Made by a program: the position numbers and the translations under genes. A stretch of 64,000 nt of DNA from Phialocephala subalpina (lineage: Eukaryota; Ascomycota; Leotiomycetes; Helotiales; Mollisiaceae). The stretch lies in assembly GCA_900073065.1 (NCBI GenBank), contig FJOG01000066.1, forward strand, positions 149,716 to 213,715. Reading direction: 5' to 3'. Positions 37,967 to 49,586 of this stretch are shown here, in pieces; positions within the stretch are counted from its first letter, which is position 1; every line of letters starts with the position of its first letter. The notes beneath the pieces are model-generated. The model searched no databases. It was not told the DNA's origin and saw nothing but the letters and a program-made list of their open reading frames with translations.

Positions 37967-37972
37967 TATATA
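37967..37972 (+). promoter_or_regulatory. TATA box of the MFS sugar transporter
   Basis: TATATA 86 bp before the ATG at 38058, in a suitable position for a strongly regulated promoter. Confidence 0.45.
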
Positions 37973-38057
37973 CCTGCTGGAGAAGTCCTCCACCATTTTC
38001 TTGAATCCTCCAATTCTTCTGCCCTTTTGTTATTTCGCTCAATCGAAGCAACTCATC

Positions 38058-40006
38058 ATGGCAGAGCCCAAGGTGTCAGACGATAATGCTATCAGCTCCA
38101 CGGAGTCCAGCGATGGTGTGCCCGTCAAAGATGTTGACGAGAAGCACGTTGCTGTCGCGCCAGCTCATCCAGAAGCTCGGCGAGGCTTCTCAGAGTGGGA
38201 AGCCATTCAAATTGCGGCTGCTGGCGACAACGACACGATTGATCGCGAGATTGCCGAAATCGAAGCAAGTCTGACGGAAATGAACATCAAATCCACCTGG
38301 TACAAGCCTCAATTGAAGCTGAATAACCCAAAACACTTCACTTTCCTCTTGGTTGCCTTTGCTTCCATGGGTGGTCTCCTGTCCGGTGTTGATCAGTCTC
38401 TGATCAGTGGCGCCAATCTGTACATGCCTGGCTGTAAGTATCGTCACCCTACTATTACGATTCTTACTAACAAATGCAGCTCTTAACCTCAAGACGAACC
38501 AGGTCTCTCTAGTCAGCTCTGGTGTCCCTCTCGGTGCTGTCGGTGGCGCATTGATGCTGGGTCCTCTCAACGAAGCCGTCGGTCGAAGAATGGCAATTAT
38601 TGTCTCCCTGGTCCTATACACAATCGGTGCTGCTCTTGAAGCTGGCGCAATCAACTTCGGAATGATGGTTGCTGGTCGTGTCATACTTGGTCTTGGTGTT
38701 GGTCTCGAAGGTGGAACTGTTCCTGTCTATGTCGCAGAGTCTGTGTCCAAGAAGTATCGTGGTAACTTGGTCTCTCTGTATCAATTCATGATTGCGCTTG
38801 GAGAGGTCTTTGGATAGTAAGTGCTCGGATTTCTGCTCGAATCTGCTTCAATGCTAACATATATGCAGTGTCATCGCTGCCATGTTCGTCAACGTCAAGT
38901 CTGGCAGCTGGAGATATATGCTCGGATCCTCCCTCGTCTTTTCCACCTTCATGTTCTTCGGTATCCTCTTCATGCCCGAATCTCCCCGTTTCCTCATGCA
39001 CAAGGGACGAACGATCGAAGCATACCATGTCTGGAAGCAAATTCGTGGCGAAGAGCCAGAAGCGAAGATGGAGTTCTTCATCATGAAGCACTCTGTCGCA
39101 GATGAGTTCTTGGTTCAGGAGCAGGCTGGTGCCAAGAAGCGCTTCGTCTGGCTGGACTTCTTCACCGTTCCACGTGCCCGCAGAGCTATCATCTACGCCA
39201 ACATTATGATTTTCTTGGGACAGTTTACGGGTATCAACGCTATTCAGTATTATATGGCGACTCTGATGTCTCAGGTTGGATTCAACGACAAGCAATCCGT
39301 CTTCATGTCCCTCGTCGGCGGAGCTTCATTGTTGATTGGTACCATCCCCGCCTGTCTGTACATGGAGAAGTTTGGACGTCGCTTCTGGGCTTGTGCTATG
39401 CTTCCCGGATTTTTCATCGGTCTTTTGATCATTGGATGCTCATACCTCATCAACCCGACCACGAATGTCGGAGGCGCCCAAGGTGCCTACATCACCGGAT
39501 TGATCATCTACGAGGGCTTCTTCGGCTCTTACTCAACTTTGACCTGGGTCATTCCAGCTGAGGTCTTCCCCACCTATCTCAGATCCTACGGCATGGAGTC
39601 AACGGATGTCATGCTCTTCTTCTGCTCCTTCATGGTCACCTACTTCTTCTCGCAGATGCAAGAAGCGATGTCTAAGATCGGTCTCACACTCGGCTTTTAC
39701 GGAGGAATTGCTGTCGTGGGTTGGTTCTACCAATTACTCTTCATGCCGGAGACGAAGAACAAGACTCTCGAAGAGATCGATATCATCTTTAGTCAGCCCA
39801 CAGGTCAATTGGTCAGGGAGAACTTCAGAAGTGTCATGGTCACTGCGAACGACTTCATTTGCTTCAGGTGGGGCAAGGTGTTCTCACCTGTTTCTGAGAG
39901 CGATATCTTCAGGTCAGACAATGGACCAAAGACTCATAACGAGTTGGGTGAGCATGCTACTCACGACGAGGGCTTGTTCGAGAAGGCCAAGAGCTTGGAT
40001 GAGTAG
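38058..40006 (+). CDS. MFS sugar-porter family transporter
   Basis: Exons 38058-38433, 38480-38816 and 38869-40006 join in frame to 616 aa. After a hydrophilic N-terminus of about 90 residues come twelve membrane segments. Sugar-porter signatures are complete: GGLLSGVDQSLISG in helix 1, GPLNEAVGRR between helices 2 and 3, GRVILGLGVGLEGGTVPVYV, PESPRFLMHKGR after helix 6, QFTGINAIQYY in helix 7 and PETKNKTLEEID after helix 12. It should import a hexose or polyol by proton symport at the plasma membrane; the substrate is not decidable. A TATA box and a CRE-type site lie upstream. Confidence 0.93.
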
Positions 40007-40458
40007 ATGTCGGACGATGAGAAGAAGTGTCCCATATATTGTGGAGTTTTGTGATGATTGTTGTGTATAAATGATAGATATGATACTACTCCTTGCGATA
40101 GAATTGATAATGTCTTTGGATTGCAAATTTTTTTTTTCATGACGACGGTCATTTAGAGTATCGTATAGATTGTTGTCAGAAGGCAGGAAACTAGACCTGA
40201 CCCCGCATTCCTTGTTGTAGCCGTGTATTCCATCATGTTCTCTTGAGTTCACTTTGGCATCACGTCACTATTGAGAACATCGCTATGGCAAGTGCCACCA
40301 AATTACCGGCTAGAAAGATTGAGTTCTCATCAAGTCAAGATGGAGGCAAATATATAGTTTCTGAAGCAACGGGTCATTCAGAAAGAAAAGAAACTGCAAA
40401 CCAAACCAACAACCCCAATTTTCAGCTCCGTCCACCCCAATCACGATTCCTATCACAC
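40007..40458. other. intergenic, 3' flanks
   Basis: Lies between the transporter stop and the stop of the haloperoxidase pseudogene on the other strand. Nothing coding is recognised. Confidence 0.4.
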
Positions 40459-41103
40459 TCAATGGTTGTTCGCAGAGCCTGTTTGACTATACGTCCTGCC
40501 TGTATATGAGTTGAAAAGAGAGTCGTCGTAGCCAGCAAGCTGAGGGCAAGAGGACTCAGCCAAGATGTTGTTGCTGTACTTGTTGATCAGGCCCACGGCA
40601 TCAGCAATGACATTGAGACCATTCTTCGAGACGTCAGGCACGGCTTGGTCTTGAGTCTGGAAGGAGAAGCACGCGAAGTTGTCGCCCTCGAAGAGAGTGT
40701 CGAGGTTGTAGGTTCCAGCAGTCAGGTCTGTGAGGTTGACACCTGCGTAGGTGTTGACACCGTTCACGCTGCCTCCAAGTCGGAAGCTGTTGGGGATGCG
40801 ACCCATCCGATGACGAGATCTTCGACGACGTTTGGTGCATTGTATTGGTTGGTCGATGTGCGACGGTACCAGTTGTCTGGGATTCGTTCTTGTCCAGGCC
40901 CAGAGCGTAGACCTCGATGAATCGAGTGATGTTCAAGGAGTGTGCGTCTCCGCTTGCGAGGTAGGCGTCGTTGCACCCAATGGAAGAATCTCCTTCGTAC
41001 TTGTTGTTCGAGTATGAGATGCCTTGTGGTGTTCTAGGAAGGCTACCGAGAGTGTTGGCTGGTTGTGGACCTCCGATAGACCAAGAGAGTGTCAAGAGGT
41101 CGC

Positions 41104-44099
41104 CAGAGAGTCCAATCAGTCAGTCGACTGATCAACTGACTGATCAGTGATCAGTGTCAGTCATTCAATTGACAATTTTAATTTATATTAGTCATTCAGT
41201 TAGCCATTAGGCCAACTAATTAGTGACTAATCAGTTTAAATAATTTTATTTTACGATTTTGGAGTTATAGTTAGTGTTTTTAGGGAGGAGATTTTGGTGT
41301 TTTGGCGAGGCATTCGAGTCGGAAAAACATAAAGGAACGCTTCTAATTGGCTTAAATCTGTAATCTCGTGACTCGCAGTGAAACTTTACGATTACACGAC
41401 TTTTTATGGATCAACTATTACACTTTATTATTATTAGCTATCACTTAAATCATATCATCCAGAGGATTAATACCTTTAGAGTTAAAGCGTATTATTATAA
41501 AGAGCTTTACTAATCTTTTTACGCCTTTTCCTATTAATGCCTTTACGTTTTTAGGGTAGCCAAAGTCTATACTACTAACTTCTGCCCGTCGAGATAAATG
41601 CTAGCGACCTCCGCTAATATATAACGATAATTATAATCCAAATCTTTCTCCTAATCTCGATAAACCTATTGATTACTTGCCTTTTGTCCCTGGAAAGCCT
41701 TTGTTTAATGATAGGCTTATTTATACCCCGAGCTTAAAAAGACATTATATAATGTGTATTACTCCCGGCCGGCTTCGAACGCATTAGATTTAAAGGCTAG
41801 GATATGCTTTTACTTATGAGAGAAGCAATAAGAAGCCAATAATATAGTGTTGCGAACTATGTATATTATCCCGTTTATAATTATTGTTTTCATAGTGCTA
41901 ACTTTAAGCACGTAGGCCATTATGACCTCGAATTTGCCAAGAAGAATAGCGACTATTATTTCAATTCGAATACTTTTAGTAATACTATTAAATATATGGT
42001 TGTAATACACTATTTAGAGGAATAAGGAGATATTTAGAGGATAGTTAATGATAAACCTATTATTGCTCAAACATTTAGTAAGTCTGGAGATTCTGGAGAG
42101 TATATTATTCCGTTTTAATACTAAGAGTTTAAGAACGCGTTTCTCGAATAAGTTATTTGTGATAAAGTTAAGTATAAGAAAGTAGCATCGAAACGGTTAC
42201 GTAATTGCTTCAAAATTACTAATAACGAATGCGTGGCTACCATTCTTACTTCTTTTTTAATTATCGCTAATTAGATTTATAAACTGTTTGATTACTATGA
42301 GCTCGAGGTTATAAAAGAGATACGCTATACTAAATCTCGTATTATAATATCTTTTGATAGTTGGGGCTTAAAGTACGAGAAGATTAGTATTATTGGAGTT
42401 ATAATGCATTTTATCAATGCAAATTATAAGGCTATAATACGTTTTATAGGTTTACCGGAGCTGCCAAGCTATAGAAAGACTAGAATCAATAAGTCACATA
42501 ATATGCCGATAATATCCCGGCAATCTACTAATATAATATTCACTACAAAGTAAGCTAGCGTTATTTTCCCTCTTTTTACTCGATTTGGGATCACATAAGA
42601 TAACTTAAGTTACTTCGTTCTAGATAATACTATTAATAACGATATTATACTCGACGAGCTTGCGAAAGTCCTTGATTTTAAAGTCAAAGAGAAAAGACTC
42701 CGTTGTATAGGCTATATCTTTAACTTTATCGCAAAAGCCTACTTATTTGGCCAAGATACGAAAAGTTGGGAAAGAGATTTCAAAGGGGCAGGTGCATTAG
42801 CGCGACGATAACTCTGGCGATAATAAGGAGAGCTAGGCAAGCTTTATAATTTAATAGCACATGTTATGGCATTTGGGAAACGTATAGATCTCTTCGTTGC
42901 TTTACAAAGTACTCATAATATTAGTATAGCAATAGGGAAAATCTGGAAGCTTATTTTAGACAGTGGCATTCGCTAGAACTCATTATACGCCATGATTCGA
43001 CGTGCTCTTAAGCTAAAAGACCCTTTTAACGTTTATTGCGCGCAGTTAAGGATATCTATAAACCCCGACGATAAAAAAGTCTGCGAGAAAGATTACTTTA
43101 ATCTTATCGAATGAAAAACTCTCGAGAAGATTTGCGAGTACTTTTAACTTCTTTTCTTTATCACTAAAGGCCTCGAAGGAAACGCTGATATAAACGATGG
43201 CGTATGCGAAGTTTCTTACGGCGCGTTATGGGAGTAATTGCCTATGCTCGAACATATCCTCGAATACTTCGAAAGTCTACAAAAAGAGGCTAAAGCTAGC
43301 AAATTTAATTAACATCGAGGCATTTAAGAGTTAATCACTTTGGCTTGGAATAAGACAGTTAATTATTATAATAAGACCAATTAATTAATAGCTTGGGTAA
43401 TTGTAATAGTTTTATATTTGCGGTGGAAATGGGTATACTTCGAGAAAAACTAAACTGATTAAGCAAATAAGGCTACTCTCGTAACTACGAGAAAATCCTT
43501 TAAGAAACTTTGGGATAAATAATATAAGAAGGATATTAATCCTACGCGTGGCTTATACTCGCCAGAACTAAAGCGCTAACTCTCCTTTATTGAGAGTATC
43601 CTCGAAAGTAAAGCTCTAATAGCTTTGCGCGCAATTCGATTAAAAGTTACTTCGCGCCGAGATTAATTGGCGATATATATCGAAAAGCCTACTAAGAAGA
43701 TTAAGATAATGGACTACTAGAAGAGGATAGAGCCCTATTGGCCAAAGTTGGCTCGAATGGCCTTTAATTTTATGGCGATACCGGCGATAAGCTCGGAATA
43801 TGAACGTGTCTTTTCTTCTTGTTCTAAAATGATAACCCCAGAGAGTTCTAAGTTATTAGGGAAACTATTATAGCATTAAGAGTATTTAAATAATTAGCAG
43901 AGAAAAGGCGCAATTCGTATAACAGCTACTATTAATGCTATAATCTTAAATCTATGAAATTTATATCTTTACTTTGAACTGATCAGTAGCTGATCAGTTG
44001 ATCAGTTTCAATCAATCAGTTGAGCCCTTTGTGATTAGTCATTCAGTTGAGGGTTTACCCTCAACTGATGACTGACTGACTGACTGATTGGATTCTCTG
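41104..44099 (+). mobile_element. complete hAT-family DNA transposon, RIP-degraded
   Basis: A 2,996-bp element bounded by identical 8-bp duplications of GAGGTCGC. The terminal inverted repeats begin CAGAGAGTCCAATCAGTC on the left and, read from the right end, CAGAGAATCCAATCAGTC. The CAGAG start and 8-bp duplication are hAT hallmarks. Both ends carry many CTGATCA/CAGTTGA subterminal motifs, as expected of transposase-binding regions. The interior is A+T-rich with many TA dinucleotides from RIP-type mutation. The insertion lies inside the haloperoxidase gene. Confidence 0.92.
41800..43960 (+). pseudogene. hAT transposase, many in-frame stops
   Basis: One reading direction keeps hAT sense along its length despite many TAA/TAG codons: ISFDSWGLKYEKISIIGV near 42350 (RNase H-like fold start), YFVLDNTINNDIILDELAKV near 42600, and the C-terminal dimerisation motif IPAISSEYERVFSS near 43775-43820. 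Stops sit where CAA/CAG or TGG would be expected, which is the mark of RIP. No intact product is possible. Confidence 0.85.
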
Positions 44100-44548
44100 G
44101 AGGTCGCCGTCTTGTGCAATGGCGTACGCGGCAAGGAAAGCAGCCAAGTCGACAGACATTCCGTATGCCTGACCAAGGCCAGTGATTGTGTTCTCAAGTG
44201 TTGTGACACCACTGCGGTCAAGGTAGTTGTAATTAGCAGCGGCGTTGAATCCAGGACATGGTCCTCTGATTTGAGATGCGGACTGCCATAGGCGTGGTCG
44301 CCGGTAGTGGAAACGAATTCTTCCGTTTCGCCGAAGACGGTGCAAGGTAGTGGGCCGCAGTTGCTCTCTGCTGCACTGGTACCTATGGCGAATTGACGTT
44401 TTGTTTTGGTTGGTGATGGCACATCCGGCAGAGATCCGCCACGACCTTCAACTTTGTTCTTGAGAAAGGCAAGGTACTCGGGGCTCATGTTTGAGAACGC
44501 ATAAACACCCAAGCCCAAAAGAGGGAGGATGTAAGTTGGTGAACGCAT

Positions 44549-45502
44549 CTTAAATAAACAGAAAAGCGTGTATGAGTTTGCTCAAATGGAGGACACTTTG
44601 TGCTGAGTTCACCAGTAATATATACACCTCCTCTTGGCACTTGCTATTCAAGTAAGTTGAGGTTGCTGCCACCTGATCGACAGGCTGAGAGTGAGCTAGA
44701 ATGTGCTCACCATTCGTGTACTACACTTTGGAAAAGGCTTATGGCTTCGTGGAGTGCGGGGAGAGTGATGCGGAGAGGCACTATCGGGTATGATAGACCT
44801 ACACGCTGTCAATTACCTGTGGATTCATCGGCCATTTGAGTTGACGGCGGGAGGCCCCGCGGTCTTCACCGGGGCAAATCCGGGGTAGAGAGCAATTCCT
44901 GTGTGTCCTCCCGGCGAAGCAAGAACCGAAAGCCCTCGGAGAACGCAACGCAACGGCCGGCAAAACTGGCAATGCTCTCGTCAACCCTTGGTAAGACAAA
45001 TTCTGTCGGCGGGGGAGATCGCGTGAGAAATCGTCATCTCAAGTGCGGACTAAAAAATAACCTTATCTTCTTGTAGACGAAAAAGGGGGTTTCTGGACCT
45101 TAGTGCCGGTAGATGATCTGCAGATCGACATGCTTAGCCGCAATGGAATGCGGGAAATCCGAACAGAACGAGAACTTGGAAACAATTCCCCCCCTCGGAT
45201 ACCACAGAAAGAGCCGAAAACGGCTTCAGTACTTTGAGAGGGAGTTGCGTAAATGTGCGGGGAAGCGGCAAGTGGCTTGCGCTGAATTTGTCACTTGATT
45301 TCCGACTCAAGGTGGGACTATCGAAGATTCCGCAGGACCTCTTGTTAAAGGGCATGTTCAATTCATGTTGTCGGCGCTCTAGATTCCCAGGGAACTCAAT
45401 TGAGTGTTTACAGGTATCATCTCCTCGACTTTTCGTCTCATCGGTTCCATTCTCGGCCTGTACGACCTCACACTTTCGAACTACGACTTCAACTTCGCTG
45501 AG
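44549..45502. other. intergenic, no gene recognised
   Basis: Divergent spacer between the haloperoxidase 5' end and the Vgb-like gene. The long minus-strand open frame at 45134-45940 is mostly the antisense of the Vgb-like gene and has no motif. Confidence 0.4.
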
Positions 45503-46636
45503 ATGGCTTCCGTAAAGCCTGCAATCCTTCACTACGTGGCAGCTATTGCCACTGCAACGCCACAACTGCTGAATCGAGCAGGATATGCCTCCAAGCTCGC
45601 CTACTTTGGTATGCTTACAGCCCTCGCTGGCCCTTGCGACTTGACAACTAGCCCCGATGGTGCTATCTGGGCTGAAGATATTCTTGTCGACGAGATTGCC
45701 AGAGTCGATGTCAACACTGGAGACGTTACAGAATACGACATCCCATTCACGAATGGACCAGTAATCACCACTCCTGAGATCGCTAGCCGAGGAGCACTTG
45801 CTTGTGCTATTCAACCTGGCAATGATGGTATGCTTTACGCTGCCTCTGGCATCAGAAATCAATTTGTTCGAATCAATCCCACGGCCAAGAACATTGATGT
45901 GTTCACGCAGACACCATTCAAACCCCTTGGAAATTTGCAACCGCTCAACGACCTATGGCTTGGACCCACAGGAGTGAGTCGTGCCCCAGCAATCCCCAGC
46001 AGTGTTCAAGAGTTCATGCTAACAAACATGACAGATGTTCTTCTCTCAGACCACCAACAATGTTATTCTGCATTTCGACTACAAGACCGAGGAGTTCACT
46101 AATTGGGAAGTACCAACACCTCTCGGTGGCCCAGTAGAAATCTACTATGCGTCTGATGATGGTCTTCGGTTCTGTGAATTCACAGGCCAAAAGATTGGAA
46201 GACTCAACGCTACGGATGGCACCTTCAAGGAGTATCCAATTCCCTTGACTTTGCTTGGTCCCGTAGTCATGCGCGCAGAGACCCAAGGACAATACCTGTG
46301 GTTCGCAGCTTTCCTCGCAAATGCCATTGGTCGCATTGACATGTACACACGGGAGAGTTCAAAGCCTTTACCAACCCCTCGCTTCTATCATTCCCCACTG
46401 AGGATACAGTTGATGGAGACGGAAATATTCGGTTCTCGACCGCCACTCAAAACACACTGAACAACCTGACTCCGTCCACTGGCGAGATCACGACTGTTCA
46501 ACAACCTGGCACCCTCCTCACTGCTCCGATAAGCGTGCCACCAGCTGTTGACATTGCTACCCACTACGGTCCTGGCAATGCGATCTGGTTTACTGAAGTT
46601 GCCAACAACAGAATTGGAAGATACAATTTGGACTGA
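45503..46636 (+). pseudogene. virginiamycin B lyase-like (streptogramin lyase) beta-propeller protein, frameshifted
   Basis: Exon 1 at 45503-45973 and exon 2 from 46035 join in frame (GPTG/MFFSQTTNN). Vgb-type propeller blades are visible as repeats of the form GAIWAEDILVDEIARVDVNTGDVTEYDIP, RFCEFTGQKIGRLNATDG and AIWFTEVANNRIGRYNLD. Near 46344-46350 the frame is lost at TACACAC; reading two bases fewer restores GEFKAFTNPSLLSFP and the last blades to the TGA at 46634-46636. An AC slippage or sequence error would explain this. Bacterial Vgb linearises type B streptogramins; fungal homologues are common but untested. An upstream exon before 45503 is possible because the frame is open there. Confidence 0.7.
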
Positions 46637-48130
46637 AGCGCCACAGAGCACGACTGTATACTTGGAAGCATTTTCAGTTCCGGAAGCTCGTGTGTAAATA
46701 GCAATTGCTTTAAGCGTTGAATACTTCCGCCTCTGTTATGACAAGACATGGAGAAGCAAGACTTTGTCAGGTAGCTACTGGGGCGTACCGCATACAAGTT
46801 TTTGCCTGTGTCTCGAGTAGCCCCTCAGTAATTGAATAAATTCATTGAAAGCGTCCGGCAGTGGTGGTTTTACGCATTGCCGCCTCGTCACGAGGCCCTC
46901 GTGAATCATCTCGATCTGAAAGTTTGATTGTGACTCAAATCACGATTTCGGAAGGCCCTCTCAAATAGTCCTTGAAGGATACATTCGCAAGCACGTTTCT
47001 GCTAAATCTCCATTGACTTCTGATGTTAAGTGTGTGCGATGAGTATGCAGTCTCAAGGACGCAATGCTTCTCAAGGTTCATAACACATTGAGATGAATCT
47101 TGAAGGAGAACACCATGCGTGAAAGCGTAGTCATGAAATTTCTGGTTGCATTCACAACCACATAAACCAGCATCTGAGAAAGTCTCGTAGATGTTTGGAC
47201 AAGTAAACCCCGATTTTCAGTTGCGCCATTTGAGGCTGTGGACTTGTGGTGCTGCCTCAGGAGAAGTAAGATTACCACTATGTTAATCTTGAAGCTCAAT
47301 TGAAGAATTTGAGAATAGCCATAGTCAATCAAGCAGTGCTGGATCCGTGTCGGTAGGGTAACGTATACGAGGGAAAGGTAGTTGTAAGGGAATGCAGTAG
47401 TGACCTCGTCCGATTTCAATTTCACCTTGGAGAAGTAACCATGCCCAAGCAATTACTGGGTTCAGGTCGATTTCACAGTCACTTGATGCAGCGACAGAGG
47501 AACTTCCAAAGCTTTTATGATACTATTTGTTTGATGGTTCGCACGACGGCTCAATTTGCAGTGAAAGGTTGAACGTTCAAGCTTCAGTAGATATCGAGAT
47601 CCAAATGAGCTATTCCTAAATGGCCAGCTTGGAAGTAATTCGGGGGTGCGCTGACAGCTGGCGGAAGTGCGTCGGAGAGGAAGACGAAGTCTGTTGGAAG
47701 ATCTGGAACTTCTGGCAGAGCAACTATTGAAGTGATGGAGGTTGTCGAAGTTGCTCCACATGAACGAGACCAAAACTGCAATTTCATAGCTGAATACGTG
47801 CAATATCTTGACTGTGCCGCTGGATATTCCCCCCTGAGACCTGAAGCGAGAGAACGCAGTCGCGAACCTTGGCTTCCGAGATCGAAATGGCCCCAAAATG
47901 TCCCCTCCACCATAATGCCATCAATTTGTACGTATGTGTCAGCCTTTGCTGCTTTTTTCAGGTGGGATGCAGGATGATGTGATTGTAGTAAAGCAGGGGA
48001 GTAGCAACGCACTATCAAACGCGCCAAGGAGTAATATTGATCACGACATTTCGTGTGAGTCACATCCATGGTTACCCTCCTCTCCCACCCCAATACAGTT
48101 CAACTACCTTCCTGTTGAAGCGTCAAAATT
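46637..48130. other. intergenic, no gene recognised
   Basis: Only short or overlapping frames on the minus strand (for example 47462-48093) without recognisable domains. The right end is the promoter of the APH-family gene. Confidence 0.4.
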
Positions 48131-49411
48131 ATGTCTCCTCTTGAGCAGCCCGAGCTAGACCAGCTTTCTGCTGAAATCTTGCAAGACCTGTCACAAACCG
48201 CGTATGCCTGCGCATCTTTGATACCGCTGAGTGGAGGTACCTGCAATTTTGTTTTCCGTGGCGCCCTCGCTCAACCCCTCTCTATTGGCCGAGACGATGT
48301 GAAGTTGACGAAGAGTGTCATCGTCAAGCATACTACAAATTTCGTGTCAGCAAATCGCAACTTCCCACTCGATGCCTCACGCTGCGTAAAGATCTTGTCC
48401 ATGTTCCTCCTCTTGAACGACCTCTGATTGTGTATCAGATCTTCGAAGAGTCTATGCTTGAAGCTCTCGACTCCCTGAAGCCTTCGAGTACACCACATCA
48501 ATTCACCATCAAGACCCCACGTCTGTATCTGTTCAATCGCGAAACCAACACTCAAGTCCACGAAGATTTCACTGATACCACTGATCTGAAGTCTGTTTTT
48601 ATCTCCCAAAATGCAAATGATATCCGCTCTCAATCAGTCGCAACTTCCATCGGCCATGCTTTGGGAGCCTGGACACGCTCCTTCCATTCCTGGGCATCAG
48701 CGCCTGCTCAGGCTCAGCTTCGCACCGAGATCGCAAATAACAAACTTATGCGGGAATTGAAGCTCAAAATCACCTATGATAGTTTCGTTGGAGTGTTGGA
48801 GAAGTTCCCTGACATTTTGGGTCATAATAGGGAAGTCCTGGAAGAAGTTAAAGCTTCGGCACTTGGAGAGTTCGGAGGACCGGTGGCAAACATAGGTGGA
48901 GATTATTGGGGGATCATACATGGAGATTTCTGGGCTGGGAAGTGAGTTCTGCTTCCTGTCCGTAGCCGATTCTTGCCTCCTGATACAATGCGAACTCAGT
49001 GTCCTCGTACCAAATGCATTGCTACCCAAGCTAGAAGCGATTAACTTGGTTGTTATCGACTGGGAGCTCGCACAAATTGGCCATCGAGCGTATGACCTTG
49101 GACAGATGCTTGGTGATCTCTACGAACGCAAGCATTTTAAGAATGTAGATGGGGCAGTATGGGCGATTGAGGGTTTCTTGGAAGGCTATGGCCCATTGGA
49201 CGATGACTTCGCGTTTCGGACTGCAATTCATACCGGTGTTCATGTGCTGGGCTGGTACAACCGCCGCAATCCAGCAGCTGCTTTGCGGGGAACTCCGGAG
49301 CAGATTCAAAGTTTCGTCACATTCGGACGGGACTTGATATTGAAAGGGTGGGAAAAAGATAAGAAGTGGTTTGAGCATAGTGTGTTTGCATCCCTATTCC
49401 AGAATTCATAG
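48131..49411 (+). CDS. aminoglycoside phosphotransferase (APH)-family small-molecule kinase
   Basis: Exons 48131-48385, 48439-48941 and 49000-49411 join in frame to 389 aa. The catalytic loop reads GIIHGDFWAGN (Brenner-type motif, across the second junction) and is followed about 20 residues later by VVIDWELAQIG, with the metal-binding Asp. The N-lobe has a Gly-rich LSGGTCNFVFRG and VIVKHTT with the ATP-contacting Lys. This is the choline kinase/methylthioribose kinase/APH fold; many fungal copies exist with unknown substrates. Introns have GTAAAG...CAG and GTGAGT...CAG borders. The gene appears intact. Confidence 0.88.
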
Positions 49412-49586
49412 CACGGTAAGAATCAGGTCTAGGAGCGATATGTAGCTATACTTGACATCAATAGTTCTTTAGAAGATGAAAAGAGTGATAGGCTATTCCC
49501 CCGGGATACTCGAATTACGATTGGTTAGGTGCTATCTGTGTATCCACTGCCACATGTATTGAAATATGATGAATTATTCCCACTTT

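Larger units (their letters stand above)
36898..38057. other. intergenic: 10-bp repeat block and MFS promoter
   Basis: Begins with the GGGGATTGAT repeat block and continues into the upstream region of the sugar transporter. No gene is supported. Confidence 0.45.
40459..44548 (-). pseudogene. haloperoxidase (Peroxidase_2, heme-thiolate) gene split by a hAT element and frameshifted
   Basis: The 5' part (44548 to 44100) starts with a signal peptide (MRSPTYILPLLGLGVYAFSN), then MSPEYLAFLKNK, STTGDHAY, and IRGPCPGFNAAANYNYLDRSG with the heme-ligating Cys of the PCP motif. It breaks inside DGDL at the transposon. The 3' part (41103 to 40459) resumes with LLTLSWSIGGPQPANTLG and continues to SANNH. 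With one 8-bp target copy removed, the join is in frame, so the insertion hit a coding exon. Separate one-base frame breaks are needed near 44270 (between GDHAY and IRGPCPG), near 40890 and near 40800, so the gene was damaged by more than the insertion. Active members are secreted peroxygenases. Confidence 0.85.

Noticed and set aside
45134..45940. 268-aa minus-strand open frame
   Set aside because: Largely antisense to the Vgb-like gene; no recognisable domain.
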